Source: Streptomyces radicis (lineage in GTDB: Bacteria > Actinomycetota > Actinomycetes > Streptomycetales > Streptomycetaceae). Taken from it: a DNA stretch of 64,000 bases. Made by a program: the position numbers and the translations under genes. The notes beneath the pieces were generated by a model, which had not been told where the DNA came from, did not search any database, and saw nothing but the letters and a program-made list of their open reading frames with translations. The stretch is from positions 1 to 64,000 of the forward strand of contig NZ_RBDY01000017.1 of NCBI RefSeq assembly GCF_003626575.1, read 5' to 3'. This document shows positions 33,218-43,981 of this stretch, in pieces. Numbering within the stretch: position 1 is the stretch's first letter; every line of letters begins with the position of its first letter.

Positions 33218-34723
33218 GTGGGCGGCAGCGCTACCTCCGCCAGGGAGCCGAACGAGCGGCTCGGGTCGTGGTTCCGGCGGAGCGGCTGGTCCAAGGGCGA
33301 GCTGGCCCGGCAGGTCAACCGGCGGGCCCGTCATCTCGGGGCGCACCACATCAGCACCGACACCTCGCGGGTGCGGCGCTGGCTTGACGGGGAGCAGCCG
33401 CGTGAGCCGATCCCGCGCATCCTGTCCGAGCTGTTCTCGGAGCGCTTCGGCTGCGTCGTCAGCGTCGAGGACCTCGGCCTGCGCTCGCTGCCGCACTCCG
33501 CCGCCGTCTCCGGGATCGACCTGCCCTGGGCCGGGCCGCAGACGGTCTCGCTGATCAGCGAGTTCTCCCGCAGCGACCTGATGCTCGGCCGCCGCGGCTT
33601 CCTCGGCACCTCGTTGACCATGTCCGCGGGGCCCGCCCTGATAGAGCCCATGCAGCGCTGGCTGGTCCCCACCCCCGCGAGCGAGGCCGCCCCCGGCGCC
33701 CGGCTCGCCGCCCTGCCGCCGCAGGGGCGCGAGGGCCGCAGGCTCACCGGCCTCTCGGGGCCCGAGCTCGCCCAGCTCGCCGAGACCACCGCGCGGTTCC
33801 GCGGCTGGGACGCCCAGTGCGGGGGCGGGCTGCGGCGCAAGGCCGTGGTCGGCCAGCTGCACGAGGTGACGGACCTGCTCCAGGAGAGCCAGCCCGAGCC
33901 GGTCCGCAGGCGGCTGTTCGGGGTCACCGCCGAGCTGTCGGAGCTGGCGGGCTGGATGAGCTACGACATCGGCCTCCAGCCCACCGCGCAGAAGTACTTC
34001 GTGCTCGCCCTGCACGCCGCCAAGGAGGCCGAGGACCGGGCGCTGGGCGCGTATGTGCTCTCCCAGATGAGCCGCCAGATGATCCACCTCGGCCGCGGCG
34101 AGGACGCCCTCGAGCTGATCCACCTGGCGCAGTACGGCAGCAGGGAGCGCGCCACCGCCCGCACACAGGCCATGCTGTACGCGCTCGAGGCCAGGGCCTA
34201 TGCCACCCTGGGCCAGCCGCCCAAGTGCCACCGCGCGGTGCGGATGGCGGAGGACACGTTCGCCGAGATCAGGCCGGGGGAGCCGGAGCCGGACTGGATC
34301 CGCTTCTTCTCCGAGGCCGAGCTGCACGCGGAGAACGCCCACTCCTACCGCGATCTCGCCTATGTGGCGGGCCGCAGCCCGACGTACCTGTCCAGGGCCA
34401 GGCCGTTGATGGAGCGCGCGGTGCGCCTCTTCGCCGACGAGTGCGCGGCCGACCCCTTCGGCGGACACCAGCGTTCGTATGCACTGAACCTCATCGGCAT
34501 GGCCACCGTTCACCTCCTCGGGCGCGACGCCGAGGCGTGCGCCGCGAGCGCGGGCGAGGCGATGACCCTCGCCAAGAGGCTCCGCTCCGAACGGGTGAAC
34601 AACCGCCTGCGGAAGACCTGGACGACCGCGCGGCGCGACTTCGCCCGGGTGCCCGAGGTGGTCGACCTCAGCCACCGGCTCAGCGCGGAACTCCCGGAAA
34701 GTGAGGCGAGGAGGGCCGTCTGA
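33218..34723 (+). CDS. nsdA: NsdA, negative regulator of differentiation and antibiotic production
   Basis: This roughly 501-aa protein matches S. coelicolor NsdA, whose loss raises antibiotic production and sporulation. The N-terminal segment SWFRRSGWSKGELARQVNRR with DTSRVRRWLDGEQPREPIPR is an HTH-like DNA-binding part. FLGTSLTMSAGPALIEPMQR is a hydrophobic stretch near residue 130. The C-terminal half (WDAQCGGGLRRKAVVGQLHE, YVLSQMSRQMIHLGRGEDAL, LNLIGMATVHLL) is made of TPR-like helices. I chose GTG 33218 because GGGGG lies seven bases upstream; GTG 33200 is the other candidate. Confidence 0.94.
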   Translation: MGGSATSAREPNERLGSWFRRSGWSKGELARQVNRRARHLGAHHISTDTSRVRRWLDGEQPREPIPRILSELFSERFGCVVSVEDLGLRSLPHSAAVSGIDLPWAGPQTVSLISEFSRSDLMLGRRGFLGTSLTMSAGPALIEPMQRWLVPTPASEAAPGARLAALPPQGREGRRLTGLSGPELAQLAETTARFRGWDAQCGGGLRRKAVVGQLHEVTDLLQESQPEPVRRRLFGVTAELSELAGWMSYDIGLQPTAQKYFVLALHAAKEAEDRALGAYVLSQMSRQMIHLGRGEDALELIHLAQYGSRERATARTQAMLYALEARAYATLGQPPKCHRAVRMAEDTFAEIRPGEPEPDWIRFFSEAELHAENAHSYRDLAYVAGRSPTYLSRARPLMERAVRLFADECAADPFGGHQRSYALNLIGMATVHLLGRDAEACAASAGEAMTLAKRLRSERVNNRLRKTWTTARRDFARVPEVVDLSHRLSAELPESEARRAV

Positions 34724-35065
34724 AGCCCTCGCCCCCGCCTCGTCACACCCCAGACGCCGGCCGCGTCGGCCGCCCCGGACAGCCCGACTCGGCTCCCCCC
34801 GCCAGGTCACCCCGGGCGGTCGCCGCGGCCGGTTCCGCGGTGGCGCGCGACGGTGCGCGAGCGTGTGCGACGGTGCCGGACACGGTAACGCCGATGCGTG
34901 CCGTGCGTGATCGATTTCATTGCGGCGTAACACTCCGTGCGCCATCGTCACCCCCGCGAAACAATTGACTCCATCGACCGAAACGGCCCTCGGAGAGCCT
35001 GTGGCGCATCCTGACCCGCCCAAGATCCTGCCCGCACGGGTCGTAACACCGAGGAGACGTTCACG
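34724..35065 (+). other. 342-bp regulatory region upstream of amtB
   Basis: No gene is seen. A GlnR-type box (GTCAC-N6-GAAAC) lies at 34947-34962, a second GTAAC half-site at 34927-34931, and TTGACT at 34965-34970. The ribosome-binding site GAGGAG lies just before TTG 35066. Bases 34730-34900 are GC-rich without recognisable signals. Confidence 0.55.
34947..34962 (+). promoter_or_regulatory. Candidate GlnR-binding site of amtB-glnK-glnD
   Basis: GTCAC, six bases, then GAAAC matches the gTnAC-N6-GaAAC consensus for the nitrogen regulator GlnR. It lies 104 bases before amtB, as known for amtB of S. coelicolor, where GlnR activates the operon under nitrogen limitation. A partial copy starts 20 bases upstream. 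Confidence 0.65.
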
Positions 35066-36334
35066 TTGGAAGCAGCTGATATCGCTTTTGTGCTGATCAG
35101 TGCCGCAATGGTCATGTTGATGACGCCCGGGCTCGCCTTCTTCTACGGCGGCATGGTCCGGGTCAAGAGCGCGCTCAACATGTTGATGATGTCCTTCATC
35201 TCCCTGGGCATCATCAGCGTGCTCTGGGTGCTCTACGGGTTCACCCTCGCCTTCGGCAGCAACTACAGCGACGCCGATGACGGCGGCATCATCGGCAACC
35301 TCGACTTCGCCGGGTTCCAGGACATCACCGCGGAGAACGGGGACATCCTCGCCTTCGCCGTCTTCCAGCTGATGTTCGCCGTGCTGACGCCCGCCCTGAT
35401 GAGCGGCGCGCTCGCCGATCGCGTCAAGTTCACCAGCTGGGCGCTGTTCATCACGCTGTGGGTGACCGTCGTCTACTTCCCGGTCGCGCACTGGGTGTGG
35501 GCCGCCGACGGCTGGCTGTTCGGCCAGGAGGTCATCGACTTCGCCGGCGGCACCGCGGTGCACATCAACGCCGGAGCGGGGGCGCTGGCCGCCGTCCTGG
35601 TGATCGGAAAGCGCGTGGGCTTCAAGAAGGAGCCGATGCGCCCGCACAACCTCCCGATGGTCCTGCTGGGCGCCGCCCTGCTGTGGTTCGGCTGGTTCGG
35701 CTTCAACGCCGGCTCCGCGCTGTCCCCCAACGGCACCGCCGCCCTGATGGCCCTCAACACCCAGGTCGCCACGGCCGCCGCCGTCCTCGGCTGGCTCGCC
35801 TACGAGCGCGTCCGCCACGGCACGTTCACCACCCTGGGCGCCGCGTCCGGCGCCATCGCGGGCCTCGTCGCCATCACGCCCTCCGGCGCGCACGTCACCC
35901 CGCTCGGCGCCGTGCTCATCGGCGTCGTCGCCGGCGTCCTGTGCGCCTGGGCCGTCAGCCTCAAGTACAAGCTGGGCTACGACGACTCCCTCGACGTCGT
36001 CGGCGTCCACCTCGTCGGCGGCCTCGTCGGCACGCTGCTCGTCGGCTTCCTGGCCACCGACGGCATCGGCGGCGTGGAGCAGTTCGGCAAGCAGGCGCTC
36101 GGCGCGTTCTCCGTGCTCGCCTACTCCTTCGTGGTCACCTACATCCTCGCCCAGCTGCTCCAGCGCACCATCGGCTTCCGTGCCTCCGAGGAGGAGGAAG
36201 TCGCCGGGCTCGACCTGGCTTACCACGCCGAGACCGGGTACGACTTCACCCAGACCGGCACCGGTTCCGTGCCCGTCAACAGTGTGTCGGCGCCCGCTGG
36301 TGCGGCGGCCGGCGAGAAGAAGGTGGACGCATGA
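35066..36334 (+). CDS. amtB: Ammonium transporter AmtB
   Basis: This 422-aa membrane protein conducts ammonium. About eleven transmembrane helices are visible, with the family signature MLMTPGLAFFYGGMVRVKSA, PVAHWVWAADGW and the pore histidine in GVHLVGGLVGTLLVGFL. It starts at TTG 35066 behind GAGGAG. Its C-terminal tail ends in the regulatory cytoplasmic region that meets GlnK. The stop shares ATGA with glnK, giving the operon amtB-glnK-glnD. Confidence 0.96.
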   Translation: MEAADIAFVLISAAMVMLMTPGLAFFYGGMVRVKSALNMLMMSFISLGIISVLWVLYGFTLAFGSNYSDADDGGIIGNLDFAGFQDITAENGDILAFAVFQLMFAVLTPALMSGALADRVKFTSWALFITLWVTVVYFPVAHWVWAADGWLFGQEVIDFAGGTAVHINAGAGALAAVLVIGKRVGFKKEPMRPHNLPMVLLGAALLWFGWFGFNAGSALSPNGTAALMALNTQVATAAAVLGWLAYERVRHGTFTTLGAASGAIAGLVAITPSGAHVTPLGAVLIGVVAGVLCAWAVSLKYKLGYDDSLDVVGVHLVGGLVGTLLVGFLATDGIGGVEQFGKQALGAFSVLAYSFVVTYILAQLLQRTIGFRASEEEEVAGLDLAYHAETGYDFTQTGTGSVPVNSVSAPAGAAAGEKKVDA

Positions 36335-36669
36335 AGCTCATCACCGCGGTGATCAAGCCGCACCGGCTGGACGAGGTGAAGGACGCCCTCCAGGCGTTCG
36401 GGGTGAACGGCCTGACCGTCACGGAGGCCAGTGGCTACGGCCGCCAGCGCGGCCACACCGAGGTCTACCGGGGCGCGGAGTACACCGTGGACCTGGTCCC
36501 GAAGATCCGCATCGAGCTCCTGGCGGAGGACTCGGACGCCGAGCAGCTCATCGAGGTCGTCGTCAAGGCGGCCAGGACGGGCAAGATCGGCGATGGAAAG
36601 GTCTGGAGCCTGCCCGTCGAGACGGCCGTCCGCGTCCGTACCGGCGAGCGCGGCCCCGACGCCCTGTAG
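36331..36669 (+). CDS. glnK: Nitrogen regulatory protein PII (GlnK)
   Basis: This 112-aa trimeric PII protein senses ATP/ADP and 2-oxoglutarate. The T-loop GYGRQRGHTEVYRGAEYTVD carries Tyr51, which in Streptomyces is adenylylated rather than uridylylated. TGKIGDGKVWSLPVETAVRV forms the B-loop and C-loop with the ATP site. It is coupled to amtB by an ATGA overlap and followed by glnD, which modifies it. Confidence 0.97.
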   Translation: MKLITAVIKPHRLDEVKDALQAFGVNGLTVTEASGYGRQRGHTEVYRGAEYTVDLVPKIRIELLAEDSDAEQLIEVVVKAARTGKIGDGKVWSLPVETAVRVRTGERGPDAL

Positions 36670-36730
36670 GGGGCGAAGGCGAACGAAGGGCCTGTCCGAT
36701 CCCCTGGTCAACCACAGGAGTTGGGGCCGC

Positions 36731-39256
36731 ATGACGGCGGAGACCACACCGACCACCGGCGACACGACGGGCCCCAGCGGTGGTTACGCCGCGGCCCGGC
36801 TGCACCTCCTCACGCGGGGGGAGCAGACCGGGCCGCCGCGGCGTGCGCAGCTCGCGCGGTTGACCGACGCCTGGCTCGCCGACCTGCTCGACAGCGGCCC
36901 GCGCCCCGCCAGGCCCGCCAGGGTGGCCCTGGTCGCGGTCGGTGGCTACGGCCGCGGCGAGCTGTCGCCCCGCAGCGACCTCGACCTGCTGCTCCTGCAC
37001 GACGGGGGCGCCCCGCGCGCCGAGATCGCCGCCGTCGCCGACCGGCTCTGGTACCCGGTCTGGGACCTCGGCATCGCCCTCGACCACTCCGTGCGCAGCC
37101 TCGCCGAGGCGCACGAGACCGCGGCCGACGACCTCAAGGTCCACCTCGGCCTCCTCGACGCCCGGCACCTCGCGGGCGACGCGGCCCTCACCGCGGAGCT
37201 GCGCACCGGGCTGCTCGCCCGCTGGCGCTCCCGCGCCGCCACCCGCCTCCCCGAGCTGCGCGCGCTCGGCCAGGAACGGGCCGAGCGCCACGGCGAGCTG
37301 CCGTTCCTCCTCGAACCCGACCTCAAGGAGGCCCGCGGCGGCCTGCGCGACGCCACCGCGCTGCGCGCCGTCGCCGCCTCCTGGGTCGCCGACGCCCCGC
37401 GCCAGGGTCTCGACGCCGCGCGCAACGTCCTCCTCGACGTGCGCGACGCCCTCCACCTGGTCACGGGGCGCGCCACCGACCGGCTCGCCCTCGAGGACCA
37501 GGACCAGGTCGCCCGCGCCCTCGGGCTGCTCGACGCCGACACCCTGCTGCGCCGCGTCTACGAGGCGGCCCGCACCATCTCGTACGCGTCCGACGTCACC
37601 TGGCGCGAGGTCGGCCGCGTGCTGCGCGCCCGCTCCGCCCGCCGCGGGCTGCGCGGGCTCATCGGCGGCAGCCGCGGGATCAGGCGCGCGCCCGCCGAGG
37701 AGCGCGCCCCGCTCGCCGACGGCGTCGTCGAGCAGGAGGGCGAGGTCGTGCTCGCCCGTTCCGCCAGGCCCGACCGCGACCCGGTGCTGCCGCTGCGCGC
37801 CGCCGCGGCGGCCGCCCAGCACGGGCTGCCCCTCGCGCTGCCCGCCGTGCACGCGATGGCGGCGGCCGACGTCCGGCTCCCGGTGCCGTGGCCCGCGGAG
37901 GCGCGCGAGCAGTTCATCACCCTGCTCGGCGCCGGGCCCGACACCGTCCCGGTCTGGGAGGCGCTCGAGGCCGCCGGGCTCGTCACGCGGCTGCTGCCCG
38001 ACTGGGAACGGGTCCGCTGCCGGCCCCAGCGCAACGCCGTTCACCGGTGGACCGTCGACCGGCACCTCGTGGAGACCGCGGTGCGCGCCTCCGCCCTCAC
38101 CCGCCGCGTCGGCCGCCCCGACCTGCTGCTTGTCGCCGCGCTGCTGCACGACATCGGCAAGGGCTGGCCCGGCGACCACAGCGTCGCGGGGGAGACCATC
38201 GCCCGCGACATGGCCGCCCGGATCGGCTTCGGCCCCACGGACGTCGACGTGCTGGCCACCCTGGTCCGCCAGCACCTGCTGCTGATCGAGACCGCCACCC
38301 GCCGCGACCTCGACGACCCCGCCACCGTCGCCCAGGTCAGCGAGGCGGTCGGCGGCGCGGGCACGCTCGAGCTGCTGCACGCGCTCACCGAGGCCGACGC
38401 GCTCGCCACCGGTCCCGCCGCCTGGTCGAGCTGGCGCGCCTCGCTCCTTGCCGACCTGGTCAAACGGGTCGCGGCCCGCCTCGGCGACGGCGCCGAGCCG
38501 GTCAGGCCCGCCCCGCGCGGGCGCTCCGCCGCCACCGCGGAACGCCTCGCCCTCGACGCCCTGCGCACCGGCGCCCCCGTGGTCACCCTGCGCCCCGGCC
38601 CCGGGGAGGGCGCGGCCGACGAGGACGCCGACGCCGCCGACGCGTCGGACGAGCCGCGCCCTGTCGGCGTCGAGCTGTTCGTCGCCATCCCCGAGCGCCC
38701 CGGTGTGCTGCCCGCCGTCGCGGGTGTGCTCGCCCTGCACCGCCTCACCGTGCGTTCCGCCGAGCTGCGCACCGCCGACCCGGCGGGCCAGGGCCCCGTG
38801 CTGCTGCTCCAGTGGCGGGTCGCCGCCGAGTACGGCTCGCTCCCGCAGGCCGAACGCCTTCGCGCCGACCTCGTCCGCGCCCTGGAAGGCTCCCTCGACA
38901 TCGCCACCAGGCTCGCCGAGCGCGAGGCCGCCTACCGGCGCCCCCGCCGCAGGCTCAACGCGCCCCCGCCCCGCGTCACCGTCGCCGCCGGTGGCTCGCG
39001 GCGGGCCACCGTCATCGAGGTGCGCGCCCAGGACGCCCCCGGGCTGCTGCACCGCATCGGCAGGGCACTCGACGCCGCGGGCGTCCATGTGCGCAGCGCG
39101 CACGTCAGCACCCTGGGCGCCAACGCGGTCGACGCGTTCTACGTCACCGGCACCGACGACGCCCCCCTCCCGCCGGAGGAGGCGGCCGGGCTCGTGCGCG
39201 ACATCGAGGCGGCCCTCGCGCCCGGTGCCCCACCGGCCCCCGCCACCGCGGGCTGA
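36731..39256 (+). CDS. glnD: PII nucleotidyltransferase GlnD
   Basis: This 841-aa bifunctional enzyme adds and removes a nucleotide on GlnK. It has the nucleotidyltransferase motif VGGYGRGELSPRSDLDLLLL near residue 72, a central helical region, an HD domain with LLHDIGKGWPGDHS, and two C-terminal ACT domains (VELFVAIPERPGVLPAVAGV and VIEVRAQDAPGLLHRIGRAL). In Streptomyces the reaction is adenylylation of GlnK. ATG 36731 follows GGAG; the frame is open upstream but there overlaps glnK out of frame. Confidence 0.96.
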   Translation: MTAETTPTTGDTTGPSGGYAAARLHLLTRGEQTGPPRRAQLARLTDAWLADLLDSGPRPARPARVALVAVGGYGRGELSPRSDLDLLLLHDGGAPRAEIAAVADRLWYPVWDLGIALDHSVRSLAEAHETAADDLKVHLGLLDARHLAGDAALTAELRTGLLARWRSRAATRLPELRALGQERAERHGELPFLLEPDLKEARGGLRDATALRAVAASWVADAPRQGLDAARNVLLDVRDALHLVTGRATDRLALEDQDQVARALGLLDADTLLRRVYEAARTISYASDVTWREVGRVLRARSARRGLRGLIGGSRGIRRAPAEERAPLADGVVEQEGEVVLARSARPDRDPVLPLRAAAAAAQHGLPLALPAVHAMAAADVRLPVPWPAEAREQFITLLGAGPDTVPVWEALEAAGLVTRLLPDWERVRCRPQRNAVHRWTVDRHLVETAVRASALTRRVGRPDLLLVAALLHDIGKGWPGDHSVAGETIARDMAARIGFGPTDVDVLATLVRQHLLLIETATRRDLDDPATVAQVSEAVGGAGTLELLHALTEADALATGPAAWSSWRASLLADLVKRVAARLGDGAEPVRPAPRGRSAATAERLALDALRTGAPVVTLRPGPGEGAADEDADAADASDEPRPVGVELFVAIPERPGVLPAVAGVLALHRLTVRSAELRTADPAGQGPVLLLQWRVAAEYGSLPQAERLRADLVRALEGSLDIATRLAEREAAYRRPRRRLNAPPPRVTVAAGGSRRATVIEVRAQDAPGLLHRIGRALDAAGVHVRSAHVSTLGANAVDAFYVTGTDDAPLPPEEAAGLVRDIEAALAPGAPPAPATAG

Positions 39257-39331
39257 CCGCGGCGGCGCGGGGCGGATACGCTGGAGGGCACCGCCGACCC
39301 GACCCCCGATGTGTAAGGAACCGCCAGCGCC

Positions 39332-40876
<1,545 letters not shown>

Positions 40877-40954
40877 CGGCGCGCACCGGGGCCCAAGTGC
40901 CCCGGTGCGATACCGATTCACGCTCCGGGGCCCGCGCCCCGTACCATTCCGGCC

Positions 40955-42370
40955 ATGGCCAAGACTCCCGTACTCACCTCCCAGGCGGAGGACTTCCCGC
41001 GCTGGTACCAGGACGTGATCAGCAAGGCCGAGCTGGCCGACAACGGCCCGGTGCGCGGCACCATGGTCATCCGACCGTACGGGTACGGGCTGTGGGAGCG
41101 GATGCAGGAGGAGATGGACGCCCGCATCAAGGCCGCGGGCGCGCGGAACGCCTACTTCCCGCTGTTCATCCCCCAGTCCTACCTGGCCAAGGAGGCCGAG
41201 CACGTCGAGGGCTTCGCCCCCGAGCTCGCGGTGGTCACCCACGGCGGCGGCAAGCAGCTCGAGGAGCCCGCCGTGGTGCGGCCCACCTCGGAGATGATCA
41301 TCAACGCCTCGTTCGCGAAGTGGATCCAGAGCTACCGCGACCTGCCGCTGCTGATCAACCAGTGGGCGAACGTGGTCCGCTGGGAGATGCGCCCCCGCGT
41401 CTTCCTGCGCACCACCGAGTTCCTGTGGCAGGAGGGCCACACCGCCCACGCCACGTACGAGGAGGCGCGGGACTACGCCGCCCGCATCCACCGCGACGTG
41501 TACGCGGACTTCATGGTCAACACCCTGGCCATCGACGTGGTGCTCGGGCGCAAGTCCCCCGCCGAGCGGTTCGCCGGCGCGATCAACACCCTCACGCTCG
41601 AGGGGATGATGCGCGACGGCAAGGCGCTCCAGATGGGCACGAGCCACGAGCTCGGCCAGAACTTCGCCAAGGCATTCGACACCCGCTACCTGTCCAAGGA
41701 CGGCGGCAGGGAGCTGGTCTGGCAGACCTCATGGGGCTCGTCGACGCGCATGGTCGGCGGGCTGATCATGTCGCACGGCGACGACAACGGCCTGCGCGTC
41801 CCGCCGCGGCTCGCCGCGGTGCAGGTGGTCGTGCTGGCCATCAAGGAGGACGAGGCGGTCCTCGCCAAGGTCCACGAGATCGGCGCCGCGCTGCGCGACG
41901 CCGGGATCAGGGTCGAGGTGGACGACCGCACGGACACGCCGTTCGGGCGCAGGGCGGTGGACTGGGAGCTCAAGGGCGTCCCGGTCCGCGTCGAGGTCGG
42001 CCCCCGCGATCTGGCCGATGGCACCGCGATGCTGGCGCGCCGCATCCCCGGCGGCAAGGAGCCGATCGCGATCGACGCGCTGGCCGCGCGGCTGCCCGCG
42101 CTGCTCGAGGAGGACCAGGCGCTGCTGCTGCGCCAGTCCCGGGAGCGCCGCGAGGAGCGGACCTCGGACGTGCGGACCATCGATGAGGCCATCGAGGCCG
42201 CGGCGGCGGGCGGCTGGGCGCGACTGCCGTGGGCGGAGCTCGGCGCCGAGGGCGAGGCGAGGCTGGCGCAGGACGCGGTCTCGGTGCGCTGTCTGGTCGC
42301 CGACGACGGCTCGGTGCCTGAGACGGACGACGCCCCCGGCACGATCGCGATCGTGGGCCGCGCCTACTGA
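40955..42370 (+). CDS. proS: Prolyl-tRNA synthetase, archaeal/eukaryotic-type
   Basis: This 471-aa class II synthetase charges tRNA-Pro. Class II motif 2 reads NQWANVVRWEMRPRVFLRTT with EFLWQEGHTAHAT after it, and RPTSEMIINASFAKWIQSYR precedes it. This is the eukaryotic/archaeal-like pattern without the editing insertion of bacterial ProRS, and the length agrees. TACCAT at 40942-40947 is seven bases before the ATG, so the mRNA is leaderless. A strong hairpin follows. It may be the only ProRS or a second copy; the window cannot tell. Confidence 0.95.
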   Translation: MAKTPVLTSQAEDFPRWYQDVISKAELADNGPVRGTMVIRPYGYGLWERMQEEMDARIKAAGARNAYFPLFIPQSYLAKEAEHVEGFAPELAVVTHGGGKQLEEPAVVRPTSEMIINASFAKWIQSYRDLPLLINQWANVVRWEMRPRVFLRTTEFLWQEGHTAHATYEEARDYAARIHRDVYADFMVNTLAIDVVLGRKSPAERFAGAINTLTLEGMMRDGKALQMGTSHELGQNFAKAFDTRYLSKDGGRELVWQTSWGSSTRMVGGLIMSHGDDNGLRVPPRLAAVQVVVLAIKEDEAVLAKVHEIGAALRDAGIRVEVDDRTDTPFGRRAVDWELKGVPVRVEVGPRDLADGTAMLARRIPGGKEPIAIDALAARLPALLEEDQALLLRQSRERREERTSDVRTIDEAIEAAAAGGWARLPWAELGAEGEARLAQDAVSVRCLVADDGSVPETDDAPGTIAIVGRAY

Positions 42371-42382
42371 TCGAGGGATGGT

Positions 42383-42423
42383 CCCGGCCGGATTCGGGCC
42401 GGTTTCGGCCCGAATCGGCCGGG
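42383..42423 (+). terminator. Terminator after proS
   Basis: An 18-bp stem (CCCGGCC and GATTCGGGCCG pairing with CGGCCCGAATC and GGCCGGG) closes a GTTT loop with one bulged G. It lies 13 bases after the proS stop. Confidence 0.8.
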
Positions 42424-42536
42424 TTCCCGCCGGGTGGTTCGCCCGGGCCAATGGCCGCGAACTGACGGGTAGGTGCAAATTCACGGACTTGCCCCGGAAT
42501 CGGAACACCTGCGGGGCCTCGCTCGTTAGCTACGAC

Positions 42537-43142
42537 GTGAGCACGACACAACCAGTTCCAGTTCTCGCCGCCGAGCTGGCACACGCGTGGGCCGACATTC
42601 AACGGCACCACTCGGAGCTGCCGGACTTGGCCACGCCAGAGTCCCTGATCGGGGAGTCATCGTCCGCCTGCGGCTCCGAGCTCTCCTTCGAACGGCTGCT
42701 GCACGAGGCCGTCCACGGCATCGCCGCCGCCCGGGGTGTCCGCGACACCTCCCGGGCCGGGCGTTACCACAACAGACGCTTTCTCGCGATCGCCGAGGAG
42801 TTGGGCCTCGACCACGCCGAGGATCCGCACCCGAGCAGTGGCTTCTCGCTGGTCACGATGAGCCCGGAGACCCGGAGGCGGTACCGGCCCACGGCCGAGC
42901 GGCTCCAGCGGGCGCTCAAGGCGCATCTCGCGGCCGCGGCGACGGACACCAAGCGGAGCTTCCGCGGTCCGGCGGCCCGGCACGGCTCATCCGGTGGCGG
43001 GGTCCGGGTGAAGGCGGTCTGCGAGTGCGGGCGGAATGTCCGGGTGGTCCCATCTGTCCTTGCGCAGGCGCCGATTGTCTGCGGCGCGTGCAAGAAGCCG
43101 TTCGAGATCGCCGAGACGTTGACCGTGGCGGCGTCCTCCTGA
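42537..43142 (+). CDS. Putative SprT-like metalloprotein (HExxH)
   Basis: This 201-aa hypothetical protein carries LLHEAVHGIAAARG at about residue 57-70. The HEAVH sequence fits the HExxH zinc-binding site of SprT-like or zincin proteins. The C-terminal 50 residues hold a zinc-ribbon-like set, CECGRN and CGACKKPFEI. The combination of an HExxH core and a C-terminal zinc ribbon resembles SprT-family proteins, but a third metal ligand is not obvious. The GTG at 42537 lies five bases after TTAGCT, possibly leaderless. It precedes rpsP. Activity is not proven. Confidence 0.75.
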   Translation: MSTTQPVPVLAAELAHAWADIQRHHSELPDLATPESLIGESSSACGSELSFERLLHEAVHGIAAARGVRDTSRAGRYHNRRFLAIAEELGLDHAEDPHPSSGFSLVTMSPETRRRYRPTAERLQRALKAHLAAAATDTKRSFRGPAARHGSSGGGVRVKAVCECGRNVRVVPSVLAQAPIVCGACKKPFEIAETLTVAASS

Positions 43143-43293
43143 CGGCCTATGGCAGAATGGCCAGTCGAACTCGACAGTCGCACAGGATCCCTCTCTCCTC
43201 CGACTGACGCGTCCACCGGGCCCCCCGGGACCGCAGCCCCACGCGGATCCCCGCCGTGGCCCACCACGTCAACACGCAGGAGACACCACACCC

Positions 43294-43722
43294 GTGGCAG
43301 TCAAGATCAAGCTGAAGCGACTGGGCAAGATCCGTTCGCCGCACTACCGCATCGTCGTCGCCGACTCCCGCACCCGCAGGGACGGCAGGGCCATCGAGGA
43401 GCTGGGGCTGTACCACCCGGTGCAGAACCCCTCGCGCATCGAGGTCGACTCCGAGCGCGTGCAGTACTGGCTCGGCGTCGGCGCGCAGCCGACGGAGCCC
43501 GTCATGGCCATCCTCAAGGTGACCGGTGACTGGCAGAAGTTCAAGGGGCTGCCCGCGCCGCCGCCCATGAAGGTGGCCGAGCCCAAGCCGGACAGGCGCG
43601 CGCTCTTCGAGGCCGCGGCCAAGGAGTCCGGTGGCGAGCCTCGGGGTGAGGCCATCACCCCGAAGAAGAAGGCCGAGAAGAAGACCGACGCTGAGCCGCA
43701 GGCCGCGTCGGCCGAGGGCTGA
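43294..43722 (+). CDS. rpsP: 30S ribosomal protein S16
   Basis: This 142-aa protein has the S16 core (AVKIKLKRLGKIRSPHYRIV, GLYHPVQNPS, VQYWLGVGAQPTEPV) in residues 1-80. An extra C-terminal tail rich in Lys, Glu and Ala is typical of actinobacterial S16. GTG start 150 bp after the HExxH gene; CAGAAT near 43153 may be its -10. khpA follows two bases after the stop. Confidence 0.97.
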   Translation: MAVKIKLKRLGKIRSPHYRIVVADSRTRRDGRAIEELGLYHPVQNPSRIEVDSERVQYWLGVGAQPTEPVMAILKVTGDWQKFKGLPAPPPMKVAEPKPDRRALFEAAAKESGGEPRGEAITPKKKAEKKTDAEPQAASAEG

Positions 43723-43724
43723 GA

Positions 43725-43964
43725 ATGCTCGAAGAGGCCCTGGAGCACCTGGTCAAGGGCATCGTCGATCACCCCGACGACGTGGAGGTCGCCCAGCGCA
43801 CCCTGCGTCGCGGTCGGGTGCTCGAGGTCCGGGTCCACCCCGATGACCTCGGCAAGGTCATCGGCCGCAACGGCCGCACCGCGCGCTCGCTGCGCACGAT
43901 CGTGGGCGCGCTCGGCGGCAAGGGCGTCCGCGTCGACCTGGTCGACGCGGACGAGGTTCGCTGA
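43725..43964 (+). CDS. khpA: KH-domain RNA-binding protein KhpA
   Basis: This 79-aa protein is a single KH domain with the GxxG loop in KVIGRNGRTARSLRTIV. KhpA works with KhpB in RNA binding and cell-envelope or ribosome-related control. It nearly touches rpsP, the standard arrangement. It is followed by a strong terminator. Confidence 0.95.
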   Translation: MLEEALEHLVKGIVDHPDDVEVAQRTLRRGRVLEVRVHPDDLGKVIGRNGRTARSLRTIVGALGGKGVRVDLVDADEVR

Positions 43965-43981
43965 GGCGACACCGGCATTCG

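Noticed and set aside
36431..36730. Start of glnD inside glnK, 100 codons upstream of the chosen ATG.
   Set aside because: That stretch is out-of-frame glnK; ATG 36731 has a ribosome-binding site and fits GlnD length.
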